This document shows, in pieces, positions 17,726 through 27,520 of a stretch of 64,000 nt of DNA. A model generated the notes under the pieces. The model searched no databases. It was not told where the DNA came from and saw nothing but the letters and a program-made list of their open reading frames with translations. Source of the DNA: Sporocytophaga sp. (GTDB lineage: Bacteria > Bacteroidota > Bacteroidia > Cytophagales > Cytophagaceae). The translations under genes and the position numbers were made by a program. The stretch is taken from contig NZ_JAGHZZ010000002.1 in assembly GCF_017745095.1 (NCBI RefSeq), positions 124,001 to 188,000 of the forward strand, written 5' to 3'. Numbering within the stretch: the first letter of the stretch is position 1; every line of letters starts with the position of its first letter.

Positions 17726-18709
17726 CTATATAAAATTAGATTTACTCAAAATATCACGTATAATCATGGTTGCATGTACTCTGGAATTTTCTATGAACCA
17801 TTTATGAGTTTCCATACCACCACAAACAACTCCTGCGAGATAAATATTATTTACATTTGACTCCATTGTCTGTTCATTGTAATAGGGGATCTTTAAATTT
17901 CCCGAATGAAATTCAATTCCAGCCCTGGACAACAAGCTAAAATCAGGATGATAGCCTGTCATGAGCAATACAAAGTCATTTGCAATAGTAACTATCCCAT
18001 TTTCAGTTTTTACATCAACTTCATTTTCTCTGATCGAAACAAGTTCCGCATTAAAGAAAGCCTTTACAGAATTTTCCTCTATCCTGTTTTCTATATCAGG
18101 TTTTACCCAATATTTTACTCTGTGGCTTATTTCTGGTTTTCGCACAACCAATGTTACCTCTGCTCCTTTTCTATAACATTCCAAAGCTGCATCAATTGCC
18201 GAGTTTGCAGCTCCAACTACTACCACCTTACTGAATGAAAATGGATGAGGCTCCTTATAGTAGTGTAAAACCTTAGGCAGATGTTCTCCATCTATACCGC
18301 ACCCAATTGGATGATCATAAAAACCGGTAGCAATGATTATATATTTTGCATGATAGATGCCTTTTGAAGATTGGATTTCAAACAATGCATCATCACTTCT
18401 ATTAATTTTTTGTACCTCTTCGTACAGATTTATTTTAAGTTGAAAATACTCCAATACTCGGCGATAATATTCAAGAGCTTCATCCCTCATAGGTTTACCG
18501 CTAATCGAAACAAAAGGTACTGCCCCTATCTCCAATCTTTCTGAAGTAGAAAAAAACCTCATGTTTAATGGATAATTGTAGATGGAGTTTACCAAAGCCC
18601 CCTTTTCGAGAATCAAATATTTCAACCCAGACTTCTGAGCCTCGATGCCACAGGCTAATCCTATTGGGCCGCCTCCAATTACAATTATATCATAAGTACT
18701 CATATTCAC
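17726..18709 (-). CDS. ypdA: YpdA-type flavoprotein (bacillithiol disulfide reductase family)
   Basis: 327 residues. FAD-binding GGGPIG at 12-17; NAD(P)-binding VVVGAANSAIDAALEC near 165; FYDHPIGCGIDGEHLPKVLHYY and the C-terminal AGVVCGGMETHKWFIENSR are signatures of the YpdA family, which lacks the CxxC of thioredoxin reductases. In Firmicutes it reduces bacillithiol disulfide using NADPH. Whether this host makes bacillithiol cannot be seen. First gene of a three-gene minus-strand unit. Confidence 0.88.
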   Translation of the reverse strand: MNMSTYDIIVIGGGPIGLACGIEAQKSGLKYLILEKGALVNSIYNYPLNMRFFSTSERLEIGAVPFVSISGKPMRDEALEYYRRVLEYFQLKINLYEEVQKINRSDDALFEIQSSKGIYHAKYIIIATGFYDHPIGCGIDGEHLPKVLHYYKEPHPFSFSKVVVVGAANSAIDAALECYRKGAEVTLVVRKPEISHRVKYWVKPDIENRIEENSVKAFFNAELVSIRENEVDVKTENGIVTIANDFVLLMTGYHPDFSLLSRAGIEFHSGNLKIPYYNEQTMESNVNNIYLAGVVCGGMETHKWFIENSRVHATMIIRDILSKSNFI

Positions 18710-18782
18710 AACCTTATTGCATTTTACCCAAGCAACATCATACTAATTTAAAGGTTTTATTTATATTCGTAAAAACTTTTGT

Positions 18783-19340
18783 ATGGCACAAACACCCAGC
18801 AATATGCTTCCTCTCGGAACCATTGCACCGGAATTTACGCTTTTTGATACCGTCTCAGGGAAAGATTTATCACTGAACCAGATTAAATCTCAGAAAGCTA
18901 CTGTAATCATGTTCATTTGCAATCACTGTCCTTTTGTAAAACACGTGAACAATGAATTGGTACGATTGGCTAAAGATTATATTCCAAAGGGAATTTCATT
19001 TATAGCAATCAGTTCAAATGACGCCGAAAAGTATCCGGCGGACGCACCTGCAGAGATGACAAAAGCAGCAAAAGAGCTTGGCTATCCATTTCCCTATTTA
19101 TATGACGAAAGCCAAAATGTTGCAAAAGCCTATGAAGCCGCCTGTACTCCTGATTTTTATATATTTGATAAGGACCTTTTACTTGTATACAGAGGCCAAC
19201 TGGACGACTCCAGACCTTCAACCACACAACCTGTCAATGGGAAGGATATCCGTAACGCCCTTGATAATATATTAAACAATAAAGAGGTTGACAATAATCA
19301 GAGACCAAGTATAGGATGCAATATTAAATGGAAGATATAA
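18783..19340 (+). CDS. Thioredoxin-like/peroxiredoxin-fold protein
   Basis: 185 residues, AhpC/TSA-type thioredoxin fold: LGTIAPEFTLFDTVSGKDLS, VIMFICNHCPFVKHV (CNHC as the active-site CxxC), FIAISSNDAEKYPADAPAEM and CTPDFYIFDKD with the conserved cis-Pro. This branch is soluble and has no signal peptide. It may reduce thiols or peroxides. The C-terminus RPSIGCNIKWK is a family hallmark. The end overlaps the NUDIX gene start. Confidence 0.88.
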   Translation: MAQTPSNMLPLGTIAPEFTLFDTVSGKDLSLNQIKSQKATVIMFICNHCPFVKHVNNELVRLAKDYIPKGISFIAISSNDAEKYPADAPAEMTKAAKELGYPFPYLYDESQNVAKAYEAACTPDFYIFDKDLLLVYRGQLDDSRPSTTQPVNGKDIRNALDNILNNKEVDNNQRPSIGCNIKWKI

Positions 19341-19873
19341 TGTCTGAAGATAAGTTCTGTTACGATTATCCAAGAGCTGCTGTAACTACAGACTCTGTAA
19401 TTCTTCAATTTGAATCAGGGACTTTGAGTCTTTTATTAATTGAGAGGAAACACGACCCATTTAAAGACTGTTGGGCACTACCAGGTGGATTCCTTGAAAT
19501 GAATGAAAACGGCCTGGAATGTGCGAAAAGAGAACTACTTGAAGAAACAGGTCTGGCAGTAGGCGACATGGAACAGACTGGTGCATTTACAGACGTAAAC
19601 AGAGATCCAAGAGGCCGAACCATTTCTATTGCTTATACAACTTTAATTACTAGTAAAGTAACCCTGAATGCCGGAGACGATGCCCAAAACGTTAAATGGT
19701 TTTCCATTTTCAACTTGCCCTCACTCGCCTTTGATCATTTAAAAGTAATTCAGGAGACTGTTTTCTTTTTTCAAGTAAGATTACAGTCTGGCAACTTACC
19801 AGATTTTTTAAAATGTCTCGATAAACAACAACTAAAAGAGCTTCACAATATTACAGATAAATATCTGAAATAA
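19340..19873 (+). CDS. NUDIX hydrolase
   Basis: 177 residues from the ATG at 19340 (TAATG overlap with the upstream stop); an ATG at 19328 would add four residues. The Nudix box runs from GGFLEMNENG to RELLEETGL, matching GX5EX7REUXEEXGU. The beta-strand VTTDSVILQFESGTLSLLLIE and the C-terminal winged-helix-like 120-177 resemble ADP-ribose/sugar pyrophosphatases fused to NrtR-like tails, but the tail is too short to call a regulator. Hydrolyses a nucleoside-diphosphate-linked substrate. Confidence 0.9.
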   Translation: MSEDKFCYDYPRAAVTTDSVILQFESGTLSLLLIERKHDPFKDCWALPGGFLEMNENGLECAKRELLEETGLAVGDMEQTGAFTDVNRDPRGRTISIAYTTLITSKVTLNAGDDAQNVKWFSIFNLPSLAFDHLKVIQETVFFFQVRLQSGNLPDFLKCLDKQQLKELHNITDKYLK

Positions 19874-19941
19874 AGCCCAAAAACATACGTTAGCTAAATC
19901 CCGTACAATAAACATATTTTTGTAGTTGAGGGGAATTTAAT

Positions 19942-21288
19942 ATGAAGGATTCTGTAAAACTTAAAATCCTTTTTCCTATACTGGGTCTATTGTTAGTAGT
20001 TCTTGCAGCCGCATCCATTTACTCTATCATATATTCTCAAAAAATCAAGGAAGAATTCAGGTCTGTTGGCGCGTCTTATACCGTCATCAATCATCTGGAC
20101 AACCTCGTCATATTGCTTTCCGAAACAGAAGGCAATCTGAGAGGATACATCCTTTCTAAGAATATTCATTTTCTGTATGAATATGAAGACAATGCCAGAA
20201 AAACAAAAGCCGAAATAGCCATACTAAAGGCTTTGGTAAATGACAATCCTCCTGTTTACCAAAGAATAAAACTTATAGAGGAGCTTTTTGAAGAAAGAAG
20301 GAAAGAAATTGACCATCTTATAGACAAAGATGCCATCAGAAAAGGTCTCCAAAGCCTTTCCTTCGAAAAGCTTTCCTATGCTGCCGAGCTCAAGATAAAA
20401 ATTACGGAAGAAAAAAAACTGATAGAACTACGTGAGAAAAAAGCTTTATACAATAAGCAAACCGAGGCAACTTCAAACTTAAAGTTAATAAGTATTGCTA
20501 TTATATTTTCAGGCATTTCTGCCCTTATCACATCTCTGATGATTGTATATATATTTTACAGAGAATATAAGCTTCAGCAAAGACTTAAAAATGAACTGGC
20601 AACTTTAAATGAAAGCAAAAACAGATTTTTCTCAATTGTCAGTCATGATTTGCGTGGACCAATTAATTCTGCACTTGTATTATCTACATTTTTAAAGGAT
20701 CAGAATCATGTCAATGAGGATGAATCCGAAACCATATTCTTTCTTCATAAAAGTCTGGTAAAAATTCAAAATCTGTTAGATGTACTTTTAAAATGGGCCA
20801 AGCTTCAAATGAATGAGCTTGCTTACAGGCCAGAATCTTTTACAATTAAAGATATTACATGCGCTACAGCTGAATACCTTTCTCCTTTATTTTCGATAAA
20901 GAAGATTTCAGTTGACATAAAAATAAACCATAAGATAAAAGTATATGCTGATAAGAATATGGTCGAAACCATTCTGAGAAACCTTATCTCCAATGCAGTC
21001 AAATATTCTTCGGAAAATGACACTATAACTATAGATGCCTTTAGAGAAAAAGGCTTCGTGACACTTTATGTCAAAGACAATGGTGTTGGGATTTCCAAAG
21101 ATTTACTTCCAAAATTATTCAGCATTGATCAAAAGTATAGCACCAAAGGTACGGCAGGAGAAGAAGGTACAGGCCTTGGATTAAAACTATGTAAAGAGTT
21201 TGTTGAGAAAAACGGAGGTAAGATCTGGGTAGAAAAAAATGAGTCCAAAGGTACCACCTTTCTTTTTACTTTGCCAGCATCCTATTGA
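19942..21288 (+). CDS. CHASE3-type sensor histidine kinase
   Basis: 448 residues. TM1 (10-31), periplasmic helical CHASE3-like domain (35-180, with LLSETEGNLRGYILSKN), TM2 (183-206), HisKA with H235 (FFSIVSHDLRGPINS), HATPase with N box NLISNAVKYSS, G1 VKDNGVGISKDL and G2 GTGLGLKLCKEFV. It autophosphorylates in response to an unknown envelope signal. No regulator lies next to it; the orphan receivers at 11266 and 43749 are possible partners. Confidence 0.93.
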   Translation: MKDSVKLKILFPILGLLLVVLAAASIYSIIYSQKIKEEFRSVGASYTVINHLDNLVILLSETEGNLRGYILSKNIHFLYEYEDNARKTKAEIAILKALVNDNPPVYQRIKLIEELFEERRKEIDHLIDKDAIRKGLQSLSFEKLSYAAELKIKITEEKKLIELREKKALYNKQTEATSNLKLISIAIIFSGISALITSLMIVYIFYREYKLQQRLKNELATLNESKNRFFSIVSHDLRGPINSALVLSTFLKDQNHVNEDESETIFFLHKSLVKIQNLLDVLLKWAKLQMNELAYRPESFTIKDITCATAEYLSPLFSIKKISVDIKINHKIKVYADKNMVETILRNLISNAVKYSSENDTITIDAFREKGFVTLYVKDNGVGISKDLLPKLFSIDQKYSTKGTAGEEGTGLGLKLCKEFVEKNGGKIWVEKNESKGTTFLFTLPASY

Positions 21289-21379
21289 TGTTTTTCACCA
21301 GCATAATTAGCTTATTCATTCTAAAACTAAGGTTTATTGTTTACATTTCTTTTTAACTTGGGCCTCAATTAAAAACCTT

Positions 21380-21736
21380 ATGATCGACATCAAAAAGAAT
21401 TTAAAGAGTTACAATTATGCGATAAAAGGCCTGAAGCATTTACTGATGCTTGAAAATAATGCTCGCATCCATCTTGCAGCCACTCTATTTATCCTGGCTT
21501 TATCTGCATATTTCAACATCGAAGAAACAGAATGGTTGTGGATTATATTAGCTATAACTCTAGTATGGATAGCTGAACTATTGAATACTGCAATCGAAAA
21601 GATAGTTGATTTTATTTCCCCTGAATATCATCCTACAGCTGGCAAAATAAAAGACTTAGCAGCTGCAGCAGTATTAATTGCCGCCATCTTTGCAATAGTT
21701 GTCGGGGTCATAATTTTCAAAAAGTATATTTTTTAA
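21380..21736 (+). CDS. dgkA: Diacylglycerol/undecaprenol kinase
   Basis: 118 residues with three membrane helices. ARIHLAATLFILALS, WLWIILAITLVWIAELLNTAIEKIVDFI and HPTAGKIKDLAAAAVLIAA contain the E-x5-N-x3-E signature of DgkA. It phosphorylates diacylglycerol or, as in Gram-positive homologues, undecaprenol in the inner membrane. Length is standard. Confidence 0.93.
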   Translation: MIDIKKNLKSYNYAIKGLKHLLMLENNARIHLAATLFILALSAYFNIEETEWLWIILAITLVWIAELLNTAIEKIVDFISPEYHPTAGKIKDLAAAAVLIAAIFAIVVGVIIFKKYIF

Positions 21737-21756
21737 TTTCCTCTTAAAACAAAAAA

Positions 21757-21776
21757 GACCTCCTTTAAAGGAAGTC
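21757..21776 (-). terminator. Terminator between dgkA and 21802 gene
   Basis: A 20-nt near-palindrome (stem gac-tcctttaaagga-gtc with one mismatch). On the minus strand it is followed by a T-run, so it ends the 21802-22248 gene and may also stop dgkA. Confidence 0.6.
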
Positions 21777-21801
21777 TATATAATCACTAAATTATTTAGT
21801 T

Positions 21802-22248
21802 TTATCTGTTAAGCAATTTATAAGTCGCCGCAGCAGTCAGTCCTCCAGCGAGATAAATTCCCATAGAAAGTAATCTTTGTTTAAATGTAGAACCTACAAG
21901 CTCTTTACCGAAGCCTAAAATATTAGGCAAACTTAAGGTTCCAGCTCCAGCTCCCAAACCAAGAAGAGAGCCGCTCATTAAAGGCGTCTTGCCAGAAGCA
22001 GTCATGCTGTAATAAAGACTATTAAACAACAAATCACTTCCCAAACTTAAACCAAAGAGCTTTTTCTTTCCAGGACTTGCCAATCCTAACGCTTGAAGTC
22101 CCTTTTTAATAATTTTCATTCCGAAGAAATCCACCTTAGGAGCCTCCGTGGTATACTTTTGTAATCCCTGATTTGCGGCAGTAAGCGCCAATGCACCTGC
22201 CAAACCACTTATCAATGCTTTCGATCTGCTCATATTTCTTCCCTTCAA
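21802..22248 (-). CDS. Small Gly/Ala-rich membrane protein, unknown
   Basis: 148 residues; a second ATG at 22233 gives MSRSKALISGLAGALALTAA. Several weak hydrophobic helices with Gly spacing (LLGLGAGAGTLSLPNILGFG, MGIYLAGGLTAAATYKLLN). It looks like a small inner-membrane protein. No family recognised. It lies on the same strand as ilvN, 40 bp downstream, but probably is not functionally linked. Confidence 0.7.
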   Translation of the reverse strand: MKGRNMSRSKALISGLAGALALTAANQGLQKYTTEAPKVDFFGMKIIKKGLQALGLASPGKKKLFGLSLGSDLLFNSLYYSMTASGKTPLMSGSLLGLGAGAGTLSLPNILGFGKELVGSTFKQRLLSMGIYLAGGLTAAATYKLLNR

Positions 22249-22288
22249 TTCTTAAAGTTTAACAGATCAGAGAAATAAAATGTTCGAT

Positions 22289-22585
22289 TTAAACAGCCTT
22301 AAGGAGGGCTGGCTTACTTTCCAGCTCAAGTTCATTTTCAGAAGCCAGTTCACCTGAAATATATTTAGCCGTCACTACATCGATCAATTTTTCCAATTGC
22401 TTTTCAATCTGCACCACTTTTGAACTATCTCCAGTAGCTCTGATAATCATTTTGCTTAGACCATTGGAATCTTCACCTGAGATCTCCATAAAATCTATAT
22501 CAAATCCTCTTCTTTCAAAAATTAAAGCTGCCCTTATTATAATTCCGGGCTTTTGATTTATCGACAGGGAAAATATATGCTGCAT
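22289..22585 (-). CDS. ilvN: Acetolactate synthase small subunit (short form)
   Basis: 98 residues, a single ACT domain: HIFSLSINQKPGIIIRAALI, FERRGFDIDFMEISG. The usual IlvN is about 160-200 residues with a second domain; this one is close in size to E. coli IlvM. It should confer valine sensing and activation on the adjacent large subunit. 64 bp downstream of ilvB on the same strand. Confidence 0.85.
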   Translation of the reverse strand: MQHIFSLSINQKPGIIIRAALIFERRGFDIDFMEISGEDSNGLSKMIIRATGDSSKVVQIEKQLEKLIDVVTAKYISGELASENELELESKPALLKAV

Positions 22586-22649
22586 AGGTTTAATGTTTAT
22601 TTTAACTGGTCCTTTTTATTTAATAAGAAGTGATGAAAAGATTTTGTTT

Positions 22650-24365
22650 CTAGGTACTACCTTCTGGCATTTCCATCTTTACAGTGGGAGCCTCAGTAAT
22701 CATGTGTTCTACTGACATACCTGCAGGAACCATTGGATAAACATTATCGTCCTTTACCACTTCAGCATGAATCAGGCATGGCCCTTCATTATAATCAAAC
22801 GCTTCTTTTAAAACTGCGGTAACTTCAGAAGGCTTGCTTATGTGAAATCCTTTTACTCCATAAGCTTCAGCAAGCTTTACAAAATCAGGATTTACAACCA
22901 TGTCTACACCACTGTATCTTGAATCAAGGAAAAATTCCTGCCATTGACGAACCATTCCAAGGTATTTATTATCAATTACCAAAATCTTAACTGGCAACTT
23001 ATGAATAGCAGCAGTCGAAAGCTCTGCAAGTGTCATCTGAAATCCACCATCACCAACTATAGCAAGAACTTTATGATCAGGTTTACCTAACTGTGCACCT
23101 ATTGCGGCTGGAAACCCAAAACCCATTGTACCGGCTCCTCCTGAAGATAGCCATTGGTTGGGAGTGTCTGTAAGGTAATATTGAGCTGCCCACATCTGGT
23201 GCTGTCCAACATCAGTAGAAACAATAGCTTTGCCTTCGGAAACTTTATAAGCTTCTTCAATTACATATTGGGCTCTTAAAGGCTCATCTTTGGAGTAAGT
23301 GAAAGGAAAGTCCTTTTTGTATTGATTTAACTTATTCAACCATTTATCAGTATCAACCTTTTGTACCAAAGGAATAAGCATCTTTAACACTTCCTTTGCA
23401 TCGCCAATTGCATATGCATCGGGAGTAACTATTTTCCCTATTTCTGCAGGATCAATATCTATATGGATTTTCTTGGCATTCGGACAAAACTTCTTGGGAT
23501 TTCCATTTATCCTGTCATCCCATCTGCTGCCTATAGACATGATAAGATCACACTCCAGCATTGCTTTGTTGGAATATACTGTCCCATACATTCCTACCAT
23601 TCCAAGAGAAAGCTCATGCGTTTCAGGAAAAGCGCCCTTTCCTAATAAGGTTGTTGTTACAGGAGCATTAAGTTTTTCTGCTAATTGCCTGACCTCTGCA
23701 TCTGCTTTAGCAATCAAAGCACCGTGACCAACCAACAACAAAGGCTTTTTAGATTTAAGAAAAAGATCGGCAATTGCTTCTACTGAATTCTGATCAGGCT
23801 TTGAAGGCACTTTGTAACCTGGTAATTCAATGTTTTCTTTAATCTGCCCTTCAAAAACTGCAGAAGTAATATCTTTCGGAAGATCTAACAATACTGGGCC
23901 TGGTCTTCCTGAGTTTGTTATATAAAATGCTTCTTTTACTATCCTAGGAATATCAGATGTTCTTTTAACAAGGTAATTATGTTTCACTGCAGGCATTGAT
24001 AACCCGAACACATCCGCTTCCTGAAAAGCGTCCATTCCAAGTAAACTTGTTATTGTCTGCCCGGTAAGGACAATCATTGGAACCGAATCCATCTGAGCAG
24101 TCATGATACCAGTAATGGTATTAGTAGCGCCAGGACCACTTGTGACAAGCACCACACCAGGTTTGCCGGTCGCTCTTGCATAGCCATCAGCCATATGCGT
24201 TGCTCCTTGTTCATGCCTGGTTAATATGAGTTTTATTTTAGAATCATATAAAGCATCAAAGATCGGAATAGCAGCCCCGCCTGAATATCCAAAAACATAT
24301 TCCACTCCCTCTTTTTCAAGGCAATCAACTAGCATTTGGGCACCATTCTTTTTTACTTTGTCCAT
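22650..24365 (-). CDS. ilvB: Acetolactate synthase large subunit
   Basis: 571 residues. Thiamine-diphosphate enzyme: [14 protein letters not shown], catalytic Glu in [23 protein letters not shown]-type central FAD domain, and the Mg/ThDP motif from [16 protein letters not shown] to NKYLGM. Condenses pyruvate to acetolactate (or with 2-oxobutyrate) in valine, leucine and isoleucine synthesis. No ilvC or ilvD is next to it. No leader peptide is seen upstream, unlike the aminotransferase at 26220. Confidence 0.96.
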   Translation of the reverse strand: MDKVKKNGAQMLVDCLEKEGVEYVFGYSGGAAIPIFDALYDSKIKLILTRHEQGATHMADGYARATGKPGVVLVTSGPGATNTITGIMTAQMDSVPMIVLTGQTITSLLGMDAFQEADVFGLSMPAVKHNYLVKRTSDIPRIVKEAFYITNSGRPGPVLLDLPKDITSAVFEGQIKENIELPGYKVPSKPDQNSVEAIADLFLKSKKPLLLVGHGALIAKADAEVRQLAEKLNAPVTTTLLGKGAFPETHELSLGMVGMYGTVYSNKAMLECDLIMSIGSRWDDRINGNPKKFCPNAKKIHIDIDPAEIGKIVTPDAYAIGDAKEVLKMLIPLVQKVDTDKWLNKLNQYKKDFPFTYSKDEPLRAQYVIEEAYKVSEGKAIVSTDVGQHQMWAAQYYLTDTPNQWLSSGGAGTMGFGFPAAIGAQLGKPDHKVLAIVGDGGFQMTLAELSTAAIHKLPVKILVIDNKYLGMVRQWQEFFLDSRYSGVDMVVNPDFVKLAEAYGVKGFHISKPSEVTAVLKEAFDYNEGPCLIHAEVVKDDNVYPMVPAGMSVEHMITEAPTVKMEMPEGST

Positions 24366-24637
24366 GTGTATGATTTTTTATCAGATAAACAATCTTATAA
24401 CTGTCACAAATATATTGTCTGTTTTTGTCCGCATTTTTTTTATTTCAATTTTAATACGTTTCCCAAAAAACACAATAATAAAATAATCAACTCATTATCA
24501 ATAAACTAAAAAAATATTTCTACGTATTTAAACTTTTAACACATAATATAGAGTTTTCACAATAACTCTACAGTAAATCCATTTTTTTAAACTAGATTTA
24601 CACTATATTTCAGAGGATTAATTAAAAAATAACTACG

Positions 24638-26206
24638 GTGGCCAGAATAAAATCTAGAAGTCTCTACGAGCTTGTAAAATCCATGAGCAAGAATGAAAAA
24701 AGATATTTCAAGCTCTTATATGGAGGATCCGGGGATGGAGAAGACAAAAAAATGCTGATCCTTTTCGACTATATGAATAAGCAGAAGGAATTTGATGAGG
24801 ACTCTATTCCGGATAAGCTACCAAGCCTCAAAACTGAGCAGCTTTCAAACATGAAAGCATACCTTTATGACAAATTGCTTCAGGCTATACGATTATTTAA
24901 CGCTCCAAAAATTCTTGATCTTCAGATAAGGGAACAAATTGATTACGCTCAGCTGCTCTTTTCAAGAAGGCTTTATACTCAAGGAATGAATTCCCTGAAA
25001 AAAGCACGAAAAATGGCCCTGGTTCACGACAACCTGGAATTGCAATTGGAGATCATTAAACTTGAGAAAAGCGTACTCATGCAGACAATTGATCACGATA
25101 CAGTGGACAAAGTTGACAGGATTATAGAAGAGGCTAGAACGATAAATAAGAGAATTAATAACATTAATACCTTCTCTAACCTTTCAATTAAACTTAATTC
25201 TTTCTATACTAAGATCGGATATATCAGAGGTGAAGCGGACTTCCTGAGGGTTAAAGAATTTTTCAATTCTAATATCCCTGATTTTACTGAAGAAGAGTTA
25301 TCCATCTCGGAAAAACTGAATCTTTATAAGCTTTATGTGGGCTATTATTTATTTATACAGGATTTCAGAAACGGTTATGAGTATGCTTTGAAACTGGTTA
25401 AGCTTTTTGACACACACGAGGAACTTAAAGAAACAAGCACAGAGCAGTACATTAAAAGTCTTAACAACCTGCTCATCGCACAGTACAAGCTAGACATGTA
25501 TAACGACTTTGTTGAAACAAATAAAATTCTTCATGCAATTGCAGCAGATTACAACCAGACACAAAATGAAAGCATAAGAATCAGGCTTCTTAAGTATTAC
25601 TACATCCATGAAATAAACAAATACTTTATCACTGGCGACTTCACTAAAGGTGTTGACGTTTTGATGAAAAGTCCGGATACCAAGATTTACGAACTTCTGG
25701 AAGTAGTAGACAAGCACTCTGAGTTGATCATCAACTACAAGTTATCTTGTCTGTATTTTGGGGCAAGTGATTTTCACGGAGCATTGAAATGGCTGAACAG
25801 AATTATTAATATTCCTGATGGCGACATAAGAGAAGACCTTCATTGTTTTGCAAGGATACTAAACCTCATCTGTCACTATGAGCTTGGGAACTATGATGTG
25901 ATCAAATATTATATCATATCCACCTATCGATTCTTACTTAAAAAAGAAGATTTACATCTCTTCCAGAAATTCATTCTCAAATTCCTAAAAGACCTGAATC
26001 AAAACACCAGAGACAAAGAACTCTACGAACGATTTGTACGCCTTAAATCCCAGTTAATTCCGTTGGTGAACAGCACGTACGAAAAGCGAGCATTCATATA
26101 CTTTGATATCATCTCCTGGCTAGAGAGTAAAATTGAAAAAAGACTTATTCAGGATGTTATTCAGGAAAAAGTTTCTTTAAAGTACAAGTCAGACAAGGCA
26201 TCATAA
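24638..26206 (+). CDS. Large helical protein of unknown function
   Basis: 522 residues; start GTG at 24638 (VARIKSRSLYELVKSMSKNE). Soluble, almost entirely helical, with TPR-like helix pairs (YAQLLFSRRLYTQGMNSLKK, SCLYFGASDFHGALKWLNRI). The N-terminal SMSKNEKRYFKLLYG is distinctive and looks conserved in character. It may be a cytoplasmic scaffold. Function not assignable. Convergent with the aminotransferase over a shared hairpin. Confidence 0.8.
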   Translation: MARIKSRSLYELVKSMSKNEKRYFKLLYGGSGDGEDKKMLILFDYMNKQKEFDEDSIPDKLPSLKTEQLSNMKAYLYDKLLQAIRLFNAPKILDLQIREQIDYAQLLFSRRLYTQGMNSLKKARKMALVHDNLELQLEIIKLEKSVLMQTIDHDTVDKVDRIIEEARTINKRINNINTFSNLSIKLNSFYTKIGYIRGEADFLRVKEFFNSNIPDFTEEELSISEKLNLYKLYVGYYLFIQDFRNGYEYALKLVKLFDTHEELKETSTEQYIKSLNNLLIAQYKLDMYNDFVETNKILHAIAADYNQTQNESIRIRLLKYYYIHEINKYFITGDFTKGVDVLMKSPDTKIYELLEVVDKHSELIINYKLSCLYFGASDFHGALKWLNRIINIPDGDIREDLHCFARILNLICHYELGNYDVIKYYIISTYRFLLKKEDLHLFQKFILKFLKDLNQNTRDKELYERFVRLKSQLIPLVNSTYEKRAFIYFDIISWLESKIEKRLIQDVIQEKVSLKYKSDKAS

Positions 26207-26210
26207 AAAG

Positions 26211-26234
26211 AAGAAAGGATCAACATCCTTTCTT
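26211..26234. terminator. Hairpin between convergent genes
   Basis: A 10-bp perfect stem (26211-26220 with 26225-26234, aagaaaggat/atcctttctt) with a 4-nt loop, located immediately after the helical protein gene and overlapping the aminotransferase stop. Probably a shared terminator. Confidence 0.7.
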
Positions 26235-27425
26235 CCTGCATTTATCAATAGCCATTCCGATTTTAACAATACCAAGAAGGATTTCTTCTTCTGAAGCATT
26301 AGAGAAATTAAGCCTCATAGCGTTTTCCTTTTTTATGCTTGTGCAGAACTCAGCCCCCGGAACAAATAATACTCCTGCTTTAATTGACTCTTCAAGTATA
26401 TCTTTAACAGGATATTCATCGGGCAATTTAACCCACATAAACATCCCTCCTTCTGGCTGAGACACTTCAGCTGTATTTGGGAAAAACTCCAGTATAAATG
26501 ATCTCATTAGATCACATCTTTTACCATACTCTTTATGAAGTAGTTCCAGATGATCTTCGATTCCATTTTTATGGAGAAATTCTGATACTATCATTTGAGA
26601 AAGCATGTTGGTATGCAAATCACTTGCCTGCTTAGCAAGCACCAGCTTGTTTATAATTTCCTTATTTGCAATGATCCAACCCAGTCTCAAACCCGGAGAA
26701 ATCATTTTTGAAAATGATCCAAGATGAATAGTTCTTCTTCTATTTAATGTCAGTAAGCCCGGAAGTGCTTTACCTTTGAATCTTATATCACCATATGGAT
26801 CATCTTCCACAAAAAGAAGCTTCTTTTCATCCAAAAGGTGGGCTAGCTTTATCCTTGTCTCTAATGAGTATGTAATCCCTGTTGGATTCTGAAAATTAGG
26901 AACCCCATAAATAAACTTACCTTTGATCTTGATAGTTTTTTCCTTAAGATCTTTAACATCTATACCTTGAGAAGTCAATGAGATCGGTACAAACTCAGGC
27001 TGATAAGCAGAGAATGACTGAATAGCGCCTAGATAACCGGGATTTTCCATAAAGATCTGATCGCCTTTATTAATAAATATTTTAGCTATAAGATCCAATC
27101 CTTGCTGAGAACCGCTTGTTATCAATATTTCATCTGTTGAAACGTCAATACCACGTTTCGTCCTATACCATTTAACTATCCACTCTTTCAATGGAAGATA
27201 CCCTTCTGTAACATTGTATTGAAGCGCTTTGGCTCCATCCTCTTTTATAACTTTATTGGAGATCTCCTGCAAAGCATTAATTGGAAAAAATCCTGCATTC
27301 GGCAAGCCACCTGCAAAAGAGATAAGGTCCTTTGAAGATGCTACTTTCAGAATCTCTCTGATAAAGGATACAGGAATGGAATTTGTCCGTTCCGAAAACT
27401 CATAAAAATCTGTTTCAGTTTTCAT
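26220..27425 (-). CDS. PLP aminotransferase, LysN/MocR-like class I, probably branched-chain amino acids
   Basis: 401 residues, fold-type I. Features: ISFAGGLPNAGFFP (substrate-binding N-terminus), ITSGSQQGLDLIAK, NFQNPTGITYS, VEDDPYGDIRF and PLP lysine K240 in HLGSFSKMISPGLRLGW; C-terminal Arg in NAMRLNFSNAS. The family (2-aminoadipate/aromatic/branched-chain transaminases) has broad specificity. What decides the role here is the context: two Val/Leu/Ala-rich leader peptides with terminators precede it, pointing to control by charged tRNAs of the valine group and thus to valine/leucine/isoleucine or alanine transamination. That inference is mine. Confidence 0.85.
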   Translation of the reverse strand: MKTETDFYEFSERTNSIPVSFIREILKVASSKDLISFAGGLPNAGFFPINALQEISNKVIKEDGAKALQYNVTEGYLPLKEWIVKWYRTKRGIDVSTDEILITSGSQQGLDLIAKIFINKGDQIFMENPGYLGAIQSFSAYQPEFVPISLTSQGIDVKDLKEKTIKIKGKFIYGVPNFQNPTGITYSLETRIKLAHLLDEKKLLFVEDDPYGDIRFKGKALPGLLTLNRRRTIHLGSFSKMISPGLRLGWIIANKEIINKLVLAKQASDLHTNMLSQMIVSEFLHKNGIEDHLELLHKEYGKRCDLMRSFILEFFPNTAEVSQPEGGMFMWVKLPDEYPVKDILEESIKAGVLFVPGAEFCTSIKKENAMRLNFSNASEEEILLGIVKIGMAIDKCRKKGC

Positions 27426-27464
27426 AATATGTAAATGTTTGATTTTCTTTTGGATTAAATAAAA

Positions 27465-27490
27465 AAGCCCCGAATGTGAGTCCGGGGCTT
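27465..27490 (-). terminator. Attenuator terminator 2 (gene-proximal)
   Basis: Stem 27465-27472 with 27483-27490 (aagccccg/cggggctt on plus), 10-nt loop; the minus-strand RNA then runs into six U. It lies 40 bp upstream of the aminotransferase ATG and 30 bp after leader peptide 2, so it would terminate before the gene by default. Confidence 0.85.
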
Positions 27491-27520
27491 CATGTATGTT
27501 AATTATATTAAATGCATGCT

